From positions 1 to 64,000 of the forward strand of contig CAYWMQ010000001.1 in the NCBI GenBank assembly GCA_964459635.1: DNA of 64,000 bases. The letters are read 5' to 3'. Shown here in pieces: positions 49,152-60,500 of the stretch. Below the pieces are notes generated by a model. The model had not been told where the DNA came from. It did no database searches and saw nothing but the letters and a program-made list of their open reading frames with translations. Numbering within the stretch: position 1 is the first letter of the stretch; each line of letters starts with the position of its first letter. A program made the translations under genes and the position numbers. Origin of the DNA: CAYWMQ01 sp964459635 (GTDB lineage: Bacteria > Patescibacteriota > Minisyncoccia > Phycocordibacterales > UBA12088).

Positions 49152-50687
49152 ATGCTCGCGTCGAATATACACCGTGTTGTTCATAAAAATGCCGTAGCGC
49201 AGGCGTATACCCGCGTCAAAGTTTTTGTGGCGCTTGTTTTTTTTCCGTTTTTCTTGTTTCTTGTTTCTTGTTTCTTGTTTTCTACCTCCGCCCACGCCGC
49301 CTCCTACTCCTTTTCGCCCGCGTCCGGCTCCTACGAGGTCGGCAAAACGTTCACCGTGTCCGTCATGGTGGACCCGGGCACCGATGCGGTGAACACGGGC
49401 GATGGAGCGCTCTCGTATGACACCGCCAAGCTCACCGCAGTGTCGGTGTCCAAAGAGGGTTCCGTTTTCAATCTTTGGGTGACCGAGCCCGCGCTTAACG
49501 CGGGAGCGGGCACGGTGACTTTTGCGGGTGGTGCCACCACGCCCTTTTCAGGCTCTAAGCGAGTCGTCACGGTTAGCTTCAAAGCGAAGGCGGAGGGCGC
49601 CGCCACGGTAAAACTTGATAAGGGTACGCTGCTGGCAGGCGCCGGTCAGAACGTGCTTGCCGGATCCCTGCCCACCGCTTCTTTCACCATCACTCCCGCT
49701 GCCGCCAAGCCGCCGGTGGAGGAAAAGCCGGACACCCCTGCACCCGCAAAGCCGGCACGTGCGGTGAATATCCCCGTACCTGATGCTCCTGTTATCAAGA
49801 GTTCCACGCACAAAGAAGAGGGCACCTGGTACAACCAGAACACCGTGAAGCTCACGTGGGACCTACCCTACGGTGTGACCGGGCTCAAGAAGCTGTGGAG
49901 CGAGAAAGCCGACGCAGAGCCCACCGAAGTGCATGAGCCGCCCATACCCGACTGGACAAAGGAGAACGTGGCCGACGGTGTGTGGTATTTCCATGCCGCG
50001 TATAAGAACAGGGGCGGATGGGGAAGCTCCACCGCGTTCAAGGTGCAGATAGATACTACGCCACCGAAAGAGTTTACCGTGACGGGCACCGGAGGAGACC
50101 TTGCCGCGCAGCTTTCATGGGCTGCTGAGGATGAACTCTCCGGTGTGGTCGTATACCGCATAGCCGTAGACGACGGCCGGCCGCGGGATGTACAGCCCTC
50201 CGAGCTTATAGCCGGCGGATATACGCTCACCAACATAGATCCTGGCGAGCATAGCATTATCGTGACGGCTGTCGATGCTGCGGGCAACGAGCGGGAAGCT
50301 CGCACTAAGGTCACCGCGACAGGTGAGCTCCCTCCCGCAGAAGGAGCGCAGGAAGTTGAAACATCCGGCTTCGGAGCCATCTACTGGGTATCACTCATCT
50401 TCATGGCGCTTCTTGCAGGTGCGGTAACGCTCCTTGTGCTGGAGCGGCGCAAGCATCATGAGGAGCGCGAGCTCATCAAGCGTGAGGCGATGGAGGCGGG
50501 CGACAAGCTCATCAACGTATTCGGCGTGCTGCGCGACGAGATAGAAGAGCGCGTGCTTGACCTCTCGCACAAGCCCAACATGACCGACAACGAGCGCGAG
50601 ATATTGGAAGGCCTTAAAGATGCCCTGGATGTATCCGAAGAGCTTATCGACAAGGAGATAGAAGACATTCGCAAGCTCCTCAAGTAG
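49152..50687 (+). CDS. membrane-anchored cohesin-domain protein
   Basis: The protein has about 511 residues. The signal peptide core (FFPFFLFLVSCFLFSTSAHA) is encoded by TTCTTGT 7-nt units. A cohesin domain follows directly (YSFSPASGSYEVGKTFTVSVMVDPGTDAVNTGDGALSYDT through VVTVSFKAKAEGAATVKL, given here in parts), then a Pro/Ala linker, two Ig/FN3-like domains, a membrane span (IYWVSLIFMALLAGAVTLLVL) and a cytoplasmic coiled coil of about 70 residues. It can present a cohesin outside the cell and is a natural receptor for the dockerin protein at 46388. ATG 49152 avoids the 26-nt overlap with hsp20 that ATG 49110 would require. Confidence 0.8.
   Translation: MLASNIHRVVHKNAVAQAYTRVKVFVALVFFPFFLFLVSCFLFSTSAHAASYSFSPASGSYEVGKTFTVSVMVDPGTDAVNTGDGALSYDTAKLTAVSVSKEGSVFNLWVTEPALNAGAGTVTFAGGATTPFSGSKRVVTVSFKAKAEGAATVKLDKGTLLAGAGQNVLAGSLPTASFTITPAAAKPPVEEKPDTPAPAKPARAVNIPVPDAPVIKSSTHKEEGTWYNQNTVKLTWDLPYGVTGLKKLWSEKADAEPTEVHEPPIPDWTKENVADGVWYFHAAYKNRGGWGSSTAFKVQIDTTPPKEFTVTGTGGDLAAQLSWAAEDELSGVVVYRIAVDDGRPRDVQPSELIAGGYTLTNIDPGEHSIIVTAVDAAGNEREARTKVTATGELPPAEGAQEVETSGFGAIYWVSLIFMALLAGAVTLLVLERRKHHEERELIKREAMEAGDKLINVFGVLRDEIEERVLDLSHKPNMTDNEREILEGLKDALDVSEELIDKEIEDIRKLLK
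49251..49285 (+). repeat. heptanucleotide tract TTCTTGT inside a signal-peptide coding region
   Basis: Four exact TTCTTGT units (49251-49278) and one TTTCTAC encode FLFLVSCFLFST in the cohesin protein's signal peptide. Confidence 0.9.
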
Positions 50688-50809
50688 TCTTGCGCCCCTT
50701 TTTCAGCTGTTGCATAACGCGACGCATCTCTGTGCGCCGGAGCGCATCGCGTCACAGTATCGCTTGAGCGTGTGAGGGTGTGCGGTATGCGGGGGGAGAC
50801 AGCTTGTAG

Positions 50810-50844
50810 AAAAAGTAAGCCCACAGCGGTGTCTGCGGGCTTAC
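50810..50844 (-). terminator. minus-strand intrinsic terminator without an obvious gene
   Basis: GTAAGCCC-x-CAG (50815-50826) pairs with CTG-x-GGGCTTAC (50833-50844). Read on the minus strand it is followed by TTTTT. The 50845-50979 stretch upstream of it holds no convincing coding frame. On the plus strand the gap 50688-50979 shows nothing else but the next promoter. Confidence 0.6.
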
Positions 50845-50962
50845 ACACGTACTCTGCGAGCCGTCTCAAGAATAGCGGTTCGGCGCGCAACTGCGCAACA
50901 TGCGCTATCCACAGAATACGGCTTTGTAGGGCCGCGTATTGCGCCGTACGAGAGCTTTCTCA

Positions 50963-50971
50963 TGCGATACT
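50963..50971 (+). promoter_or_regulatory. extended -10 promoter of the second giant gene
   Basis: TGC-GATACT at 50963-50971 ends 8 nt before ATG 50980, the same spacing as at 15096. Confidence 0.5.
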
Positions 50972-50979
50972 GAGAGTAC

Positions 50980-51594
50980 ATGCGGAGCGCGGTATTTAAA
51001 CATGTACATCGTTTTCCCGCACGTTTGCGTGAGCCGAAAGCGGCCCTGGCGCTCTTGGGTGCGGCGCTTTTTTTGATGGCCGTGGCTGCCGTATTTGCAA
51101 CGAGTGAGGAACGTACGATACACATTTTCCCTACGTCCGTTTCCGATGCCGGGTGGAGCGGTGCTCAGAGGTCGCTTGAGCAAACGCTTTCTCAAAACGC
51201 CATTTTTGATGACTTCTCCGCAGAAAATAGCGCGAGCCTTTACTTTACGCGTAACGCGAGCCGTTCTTCGGAGGGAGCACCGCATGAGGCCGTGAGCGCC
51301 GGCGACAGCACGTCGGGCGGCGACGCTGTTTCGTCCGAGGACGCGTCGAACGATACGGAAGCGAGTGAAGTGCAGGGCGATCAGTCGGCTGAGTCTGGGG
51401 ATCTACTAGACGACGCCGCAGACGCCGAAGGTCAGGTGCAGGAAGAGACACCCGCACCCGAGCAGGAAGAAGAGGCCACACAAGAAGACACGCCCACGCC
51501 ACAGGTTTCTGAGGAGCCGGAACCGCTTGCCGACCTAAGCCCGTATGGGTATGTTCGCGATCTGTTGCGCGCCGCGCGTGGTACCGCCGCATAG
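50980..51594 (+). CDS. 5' part of a second giant surface protein, ended by an in-frame TAG
   Basis: The 204-aa open part has a membrane or signal segment (AALALLGAALFLMAVAAVFA, about 21-40), a short globular stretch, and an acidic Ser/Asp/Glu/Ala/Gln linker like the one in the 20950 protein. It ends DLLRAARGTAA and then TAG at 51592-51594. The same frame continues without another stop to the end of the window and reads as a sensible secreted protein. The codons around the stop are Gln-rich (GCA TAG GCA CAA ACA CAG), so TAG most likely replaces CAG. This is therefore the N-terminus of one gene split by a nonsense codon or a sequencing error, rather than a complete protein. Confidence 0.75.
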   Translation: MRSAVFKHVHRFPARLREPKAALALLGAALFLMAVAAVFATSEERTIHIFPTSVSDAGWSGAQRSLEQTLSQNAIFDDFSAENSASLYFTRNASRSSEGAPHEAVSAGDSTSGGDAVSSEDASNDTEASEVQGDQSAESGDLLDDAADAEGQVQEETPAPEQEEEATQEDTPTPQVSEEPEPLADLSPYGYVRDLLRAARGTAA

Positions 51595-54500
51595 GCACAA
51601 ACACAGGATGAGGCACAGGTGCAAAATATCGCGCCGGTCGATGCGGTGATCGAAGGTGTCGAGTACGCAGAGCCTGCCCCGGGCGAGACAGCAAGCGGTG
51701 CAGAGGTTGCGCCGGAGGCGGAGCGGGGCGCGGATGCGAGTAGTGCCGAGACACGTGCACGCCAAGCGGACGAGGATGTGCGCGTGTGCACCGTACTGGA
51801 TATCCCCTGTCACACCATACGCTACGACGGCTTTGATATCGGCAGCGTACTTGCGGATCACACAGTACGCGAGTACACACTGCGGCTTTCGCTTGGTGCG
51901 CGAGTCGAGGGCGAGAGCTTCACCCCGGACAAGCTGCTTGTGCGGTACATGAGCGCCGGCACATGGCACATTGCGGGAGAAGTGGTGATCGACCGCGAAC
52001 TGTCCAACTTCGACAGCGGCGGGCACTTCTCATTCCCCTTGCCGGGGCTCACCGCGTGGGATTCCTTGGCCGACCTTGCTGTGGAGCTTGAGTACGTTCG
52101 GCATGGTACTGCAGAGACAGAGTTCTATGTCGACAGCGTGTGGGTGGATGCGCGGTATGCGGTGGTGGACGAGGGTGAGGAGCTGCAACTGGCACCGAAC
52201 ATCTTACCCGAGCTCGCGGTACTAGAAGACTCGCGGCGGCCGGACATGCTTCTTGTCGGGGATGAGCGCATTACTCTGCCGAGGACAGACGCCGTGCCGG
52301 GCGACGAGCTCGTCATTCGCAGCGACCATGACGTATACGATGGCCTCACACGGGTGCGCTCGTACCTGTCCGTTACGAACCACGGAGACACGGAAATGTA
52401 TGCGGATCTCGTAGTACGTACGGGCCGCCATGCGGAAGTAGTGGGACTGCGTGAGCGCGTGCGTGCGGTGCCGCAGTCTACGTTGGTGCCCGAGTACAGT
52501 GACGTGGCGTATTTGTGTGAAGGTGGGTGGCAGCCGGGTAGCATGTCGCAGGGTGTAGCCGCGCCATCTGACGTACCGGCAGATACAAACACGACAGACG
52601 GGGAAGAAGTGGAGGATGGCACAGCGAGTTCCTCCGTATCGATGACGGAAGCGCTTGTGAGCGATGGTACGGGATCCGCCACCCTAGATGACGTCGGCCC
52701 GGACGCTTCAGGTGAGACTGCAGACTCGGAGGGCGAACCCTATACCTGCGCCGCGACAGGTGAAGAGCGCGTGTGCTCGTCTCTCAATGATGACGAGACG
52801 AACTGCATCGCCGAAGAAGAACGCATTTCGACCACTGAAGAAGTTGCATACCGTGAAGGATGGCAGCCGGTCGGCCTGCGGCCCTACCGTGAGCGCACGA
52901 GTTTCTGGCAGCGAGTGCTTCGCAGCGAGGCCACCACTACGTCGGAGTTGCCCAATGCGGTGGAGGCAGAGGAGCGTGTACGGCTTGCTCCGCGGGAGAC
53001 GCGCTTTTTCGCGGTGGACGTCGAAGTGGGTGTGCAGCGTGCGGGTGAGTTTGCTTTTGAGCTTCGCGCGGGCGACACGCATGCCGAGCGGCGCATGTGG
53101 TGGCGCAGCGGCTACTCGCGTCGTGTGCCTCTTACCGTTCCTCGTGTAGAATCCGAAGCGCCCGAGGTGCCACTCCTGTATCGCGTGCGGATAGAGGAGA
53201 ATGACGTGCCCGGGTTTTTCACCACAGCGCGGTTGGACGGAGGGGATGTGCGTTTTTATGATGCGGCGCTTCGTCTTGAGTTACCGAGCAAAGTGGTCTC
53301 ATTTTCATACGTTGAACAGGCGGCAGAGTACTTGGTGGAGCTTGGAGAAAGCTCGACACAGGCGAGCTCAAGCATCTTTGCATATTACGGTAACGATACG
53401 GTGATGGAAGCGTCACGGATGCGCGCCCCCTCGCAAACAGATACGCCCATAGAGTACGTCCGTGCGGCGGAGTCCGCTACGGGGGCGCTCGTGTCTGTGA
53501 CAAGTTTGCGTGACGGCAACACCATGCGTACGGGTGCGGGAGGTACGGAGGTGACACTCCACGAAGGTGAAGCGCTTGATATGGTGCTGGGAGAGGAGCC
53601 GCTCTATGCTCGCGGGCCCCTGCTCATACGCCCGGCCGACACCGTGTCCTCAAAGGAAATGCGCGCGTTCGCGCTTACGCTTCCTGCGCATACCTACAGC
53701 CTCGCGCAAGGCACGTCGAGCCTCACGTATGTGGTAGAGCGCTACGCGAGCACAAGCCCCGAGCTGCGCTTTGGAGACGTGGAAGAGCTTCCGGTACCTG
53801 CGGTCGGTATTTTTGAGCCGCTCTCCTTTACCGACCAGCTCTCGCGCATACTGTACTTGCGCTCACTCACGGGCCCCGCGTACCACGACTTCCTTGAAGA
53901 GCTGCGCGACTTTGAGCTTGGCGATGAAGTGGTGTTTAAGCTCCGGTACAAGCCACAGCGGTGGGGTATCACGCGCTTTTTCCGCGGGCTTGTGCGCGAC
54001 CGCCTCGCCACAGTGGCGGGCGTGCGTCTCCTGTACGGTGGGGAGGTCCTCACGGACGCGCGTTTTGACGTCTCGTACGGCGCAGAAGGCGAGTGGACCA
54101 TCAAGCTTACAGAAGCGCCGAGAAGCCTCGTACCGGGCAAGTACTCCGTCGAGCTCACCATTGACGAAGTGGGCGAACTCTACACCGACACCTTTGATTT
54201 TTACTTCGGGGTGCTTGCCGTGAACACGCCGGAAGCCACGTACGAGACGGGCAGCGTGGCCGAGTTCCACATGGCCGCGCTCGACGATCGTGGTGACACC
54301 ATATGCGATGCGGAGCTGCGCTTGCTCATCACACCACCGTCCGGTCTGGCGGAGGAGATACCGGTAGAGCGCTCCACCACCTGCGGTCCCAACAACGTGA
54401 CCGATGAGCCCGACTACCGCGCGCTCTATCGTTTGCGGGAGAGTGGCACGTACGACCTTGTTCTCACGCATGTAAACAGGGAGGGTGAGATAGTGCACCA

Positions 54501-57500
54501 GGTGCGCGATGCAGTGCACGCGGCCGAGCGCATGCCGTACACGATAGAGCGGGCGGGCGCCACGCGCATCTGGCCGAAAGCGCCTTACACCATGCACCTC
54601 ACCGTGTCGGCACGCGAGGACTGGAGCGGCACGTTGGTGGAGGCACTGCCGCGTGACTTCGTAGTGACGGACGCGGGCGGTGGGGAGTCGTCGGTGTGGG
54701 GCGGGGCCAAGCGTCTGAGTTGGGAGCTTACACTTGCGGCGGGTGAGTCGGTCACACTTTCGTACGAGTACGATGCGCCCGATCGCTCGCCGTACCTCTA
54801 CCTCCTCGGGCCCGCGGAGCTTCGTGTGGGAGAGCAGGCTGCGTACCGCGAAGCAAAGAGCTGGAAGCTCGCCTCCGACGCGCTCGGGCAGTACACCGAG
54901 TCCTACGTCACCTTTACCCCAACGGTAAATGACACGTGGACGACCATTGATCTCTCCGGTGCGCCGTACAGCATACCCGCGAACGCCATTCTTGAGATCG
55001 CGATCTCAAACGTGGACACAGGTAACGAGGCATACGGCGGTGTACGCAGCGGTGCCTCGACCACGCTCGACCGCCGTGTACGCATTCATGAGGCCGAGCC
55101 GTCAGGATCGGACGTCACCACCATGTTCGTACAAGCCAGTGCAACGTCAAGCATTCAGTACTACTCCGACGACACCAATGACATACGCTTCACCATTCTT
55201 GGCTACTGGACGAGCGGCACGTATACCGAGCGTTGGAGTGTGTTTGGACCTGCGGCGAACAACTGGACAACAGACTGGAACCTTAACACGTACGGCGTAG
55301 CCGACGGCAACGTGGCGGAAATCGTCTTAGTGAACACAGATGGTTCAAATGAGTACGCTGCAGGCGTACGCACACTAGGCTCTACACTCACGCGCGAGGT
55401 GACCATACACGAGCCTGAACAGGGCGGCGTAGATACCGCTACCATGCTTGTACGCGCGAGTACCTCCAACGCGACCATACGGTATCGTAACGCAAACGCT
55501 GCAATAGACTTCTACGTGGCAGGCTTCTTTTCGACGTTGCCCACCGGTCTTGAGTACTATGAGCGGTGGGACGACCTCGGCGGGCCAGCCAGCGCAAACA
55601 CATGGACCGATCGCAGGCTCGACGACATCACCGTTCCCAATTCAGCCATCGCAGATGTTGCGTATGCCAACACTGCTGCAGACGACACCACAGTCACGAT
55701 CGGTGTGCGTGCCAACGGCTCGTCACTTTCCCGCACCGCCGAGCTGCACGAGGCTGAGGCGGGTGGCCAGAACCACGCGCGGTCGCACGTCACGGCAGGC
55801 AGTGATGCAAGCAGCACCATCGAATACTTCACCGGTAACACCGCATACGACTCATTCCGGCTCGCCGGATACTGGGCAGCCGCCAACTATCCGCCCGATG
55901 CACCAACGCTCCACGACATACCGTTTGACAATGAAAAAACAGGGAGCTCGACACCGTACTTCGAGTTCACCGCATCCGACCCCGATGGCTCTAGCGATAT
56001 CGTCTATCAGGTGCAGTGGGATGATGATGCCGACTTGGATGCTTCACCTCTGGGTGACCGCTCAAGTGATAATGAAACGGGCTGCTCTCCCAACTGTTTT
56101 GCCAATACCGTAAGCGGTGGCGACACCTCGCCTTTTACCGAGGGGCAGCGGATACGTTTCAGCATACAGAGTGCGCTCACGAGCGGTACCACATACTACT
56201 GGCGTGTACGTGCCAAAGACAGCAGCGGTTCGAACATCTACTCCGAATGGACAGAGGTGCGTTCTTTCACATACGTGGCCGACACGAATCCGAAAGCGTG
56301 GTACCAAACAGCCGATGCGCAGTTTGACGGTGGTACTTTTTCGGGCGCGGAAACGTACGGTGCCAATTCCGTACGCCTTGCGACCACACCGCCCGTTGGC
56401 GCCATGGTGGCGTACGGCGAAGGTACGGTGGCGACACCACGGTACCAGATATGGAACGGTACCGCGTGGGGCGGAGAGCTCAGTGCGCAGAGCGCTACGG
56501 GTAGAATAAGCTGGACCGTACTGCGTGCCGCTCCCACACGGGATGAATATGTCCTGGTGACGCAAACCGCCACAGGCACCGTATTGGCGCAGGTGTACAA
56601 CGGCACAAGCGGTACGTGGGGCAATGCACGCGTGATGACGAGCGCGGCCCCAAGCGCCGATCGTCGCGCGGTTGACGTGGCGTACCGCGGTCTTTCGGGT
56701 GAGGCGGTGGTGACGTACTGCGATGGTGATACCGACCCAAGCACGAACATTTGGAACGGCACGAACTGGTCCGCCACCACCACCCTCGACACGCAGTTCA
56801 ACAGCGCCTGCAACTGGGTCGCGCTCGCTGCAAGTGACGCGAGCGATGAAATAGCGGCGGTCGTGCAAGCCGACAGTACGAACACCACCTCCGACTTTGA
56901 GGCGCAGATACTGACCGGTACTACGTGGGGCAACAGTTACACCGGGGGCAGCAATACGGCGGGTGAAGAATTTCTTGAACGCATGTCGATCGCGTATGAG
57001 GAGTCGGGGACGGAAGCGGTGGTCGTCGTAGGCAACGGCGGCACCGCCAGTTTTGTCAGTGCGGTCTGGAACACTACGGCACAAACATGGACCGCAAACG
57101 CAAATCGCGGCACGCAAGACGACTTTGAGTGGTCTGAGTTTGCTGTGGATGATGGGTCCGACAACCTCGGTCTATGCTACATAGACGAGGACAACCAAGT
57201 CCACATCGCCAAGTGGAACGGCACGAGTAACACGTGGGACGCGTACGATGCCGCGGGTGACCAAATAGACACTGGCGGAAAGGCAAACGGTACAACCGAC
57301 TACCACGCTCGGCCCGTCACGTGCCGGTACGAAACAACAGCAGGCCGCGATGGCTATCTCATGGTGCCGTACTCTGATACCACGAACGCGCGGTATCGTG
57401 TGTGGAGCACATCACTTACCGTTGAGCAGTCCATCTCGACCATAGAGGATTCATGGACCGTGAGCAGTGCGCGCACGGGGGATGGCCTCATTCTCACGCT

Positions 57501-60500
57501 TTGGCGCGACGATACCAACGACCGCTTCGACTTCTCCTACTGGAACGGCAACTCGTGGTCGGCACGTGCCGCGTTGGAGAGCTCAATGGCCGATGATACA
57601 GAGCCCTATGCCGAGCCGGCCATGATAGCCGCACAGCGGTTCCAAGCGTCTGCCGGCTCCATCGTTTCGCCCATCATTGATTTCGACAGTGTGCCCGGGC
57701 AAAGCTCCTGGGGCGAACTCCTATGGACCACCACTGAGCCCTCGGGCACCGACGTTGTCATGCAGGTGTACTACGCCACCACGACCGCGGTCTGCAACGT
57801 GCTTGTGCCGGACGCGGCGCTTGCGGGCAACAGCACCGGTTTTCAAGCCACCTCGAGCCCGCTCAACCTCTCCGGACTTTCGACCTCTACCTACAACATG
57901 TTGTGTCTCAAGGCCTCGCTCTCCTCACAGTCAAGCCAGTCGTCCACCTTGGATGAGTGGACGGTCTCGTGGGTGCGACAGCCGTTCCTTACGCAAACCG
58001 CCTACCGCTGGTATGCCAATACAGATGCAAACACACCCACCGATGTGTGGCCGGTGGGCAGTAACAGTGTGGCGGAGAACGAAGCCATTTCGACCGCCTT
58101 CGCACCTAACGTGGGTGATGTATTGCGGCTTCGCTTGGGTATGCTTGACTCTAACGTGACGTTGGCCGCAAGTAGTACCGCATTTACCCTGCAGTGGGCC
58201 GAAGGTGTGTCATGCAGTGCCAGTATGGACTGGCAGGATGTTGGTGCGTCCGGTAGTAGCGTCGCATGGCGCGGGTACGATAACGCGTCCGTGTCGGATG
58301 GTGCAACGCTCAGTTCGCGTCTTCTCAGCACCACTGACGTGTCTTTTTCATACGAAGAAGTCAATGACACCGCGACAAACACCAGTGCGCTCGCTCCCAC
58401 GGAGGAGGCAGAGTTCGACTTTGTGCTGCAGCACAACGCGACATCTTCCACCAACTATTGCTTCCGTCTCATCAACGATGATGGTTTGCCCATCAATCAG
58501 TATGACCGGTACCCGCAGCTCATAACGAACGCGCCACCCTCTACGCCGGTGCTCGCAACACCATTTACCTACGAAGCGCTCGCCTCGACCACACCATGGT
58601 TTACGTTCGTGGCGGAGGACATAAAAGGTGACGATATCCACTACGAGATAGAGATCGACGATGACCCTGCGTTCGGCAGTCCGCTCACACGAAACAGTGC
58701 CGATCACTTCAATGAGTTCGTTAACACCGTCACGCCGGCCGACAAGAGTCCGTTCACCTCCGGTGAGCAGGTGCGCTTCGTGCCCACTACTGCACTTACC
58801 GACAACACAACCTACTGGTGGCGCGTGCACGCACGAGACCCGTCCGGCAGCAACGACTGGAGTGACTGGTCCGTGGCGTGGAGCTTCACCGCCTCATCGA
58901 CCGTGAGTATCTCGACATGGTTCCAAACTACGTACGAGCAATTTGAGGAAAATGATCATGAGAACACCGAAGCGACCGTGAGTGATGATGTGGCACTCAT
59001 CCCCTCGAACACACTTGGTACGACGACCGCGCCCGGTATCAAGTTTGCGTGGAAGACTACCGGCAATGCGTGGGGCTCGCTCTCATGGACCGAGAACGAA
59101 ACGACAGGCACTTTGCGAACGCGTGTACAGTACAACAACAACGGGATCTGGGAGCTCATCCCCGACTCGGTGCTTTCCGGTAACAGCGTGGGATTTGCAG
59201 CGGGCCCGGTGTCGCTTTTGGGTCTTGACCCGACACTCTACAGCGAGATACGTCCGGTTGCGTACCTGCAAGACGTGAGCGGATCGCCGCGACTCCTGGA
59301 CTGGACGTTGAGCTGGGGACTCGCGGTAGAACAGCCCACGCTCACGAGTCCGTTTGACAACGAAAAAGTTGCCACCGTCACTCCAAGCTTCACCTTCCGA
59401 TCCACCGATCCCCAGGGCAACGACCTTACATACGAGATCCAGTGGTCCGCGACACCGGACTTCGCGGCATCCACCACGCGCACGTCCGGCACGCATACGG
59501 GCTTTACGAACACCGCGAGTTCGACCGATACCTCACCGTTTCTTGAAGACAACATCATTCGCTTCACGGTGCAGGGTGCGGATGCGCTTACCAATGGGGC
59601 CACCTACTGGTGGCGCGTTCGAGCGAAAGACCCCGGCGGTGGCGACACGTGGAGCGTGTGGAGCCCGATACGCAGCCTCACGGTGGATACGAGTATCACG
59701 GTCTCAACATGGTTCCAAACGACCGATGAACAGTTCGATACTGATTTTTTGACCGACCTTGAAACCTACGGCTCAGACCAAGTGCGCATTACCTCTACCA
59801 TTCGTGAGGCGCTCGTGGCATACGCGGAAGGTGTGGTGCAGACGCCGCGGTACCGCTTGTGGAACGGCAATGCCTGGGGCACCGAAAAGAGCGCCGCGAA
59901 CATAGGAGAACGCATCTACTGGATACGCACCGCTGCGGGGCCCGCGCGCGACGAGTATGCCATGGTGACGGGCGGCCTGTCGGGCGCAGTGAAAGCACAA
60001 GTGTACAACGGTACGACCGGCCAGTGGGGCGATCTTGTTGATATGAGCACACCGGCCGCAACAAACAGGCGCGGGTTTGATGTGGCGTATGAGTCCGTGT
60101 CGGGACGCGCAATGGCCGCGGCATGTCGCGGTGCGGATGCGGTGTATCGTACATGGGACGGCGCGAGCTGGAGCGCTACGTCCACCATAAACCTGGGTTT
60201 CACTCAAAACTGTGAGTGGCTCACACTTGCGAGCGACCCAACTTCAAACGAAATTATTTTAGCTGCGCGCGCGAACACCGCGAACACCCCGTACGCGTTT
60301 GAAGCGCAGGTATGGAACGGCTCTGCATGGGGCAACAGTACTGCGCAGGGCTTGATGGAATCTACGGACGCAGAGAACATCGGCATGGCCGTTGCGTATG
60401 AAGAGTCGGGCGATCAGGCGCTTTTTGTGACCAGCAACGGCACCAACGCAAACTTCCACTGGCGCACCTGGAACGGCGCGTGGTCGGGCACGAGCTCCAC

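Noticed and set aside
50841..51125. A 94-codon minus-strand frame ending near the orphan terminator
   Set aside because: Most of it is antisense to the signal-peptide region of the giant gene, it lacks a ribosome-binding site, and it resembles nothing.
51592..51594. TAG as evidence of an alternative genetic code
   Set aside because: TAG ends other genes normally here, for example nrtR-block genes at 42038-42040 and 10168-10170. One internal TAG does not support recoding.
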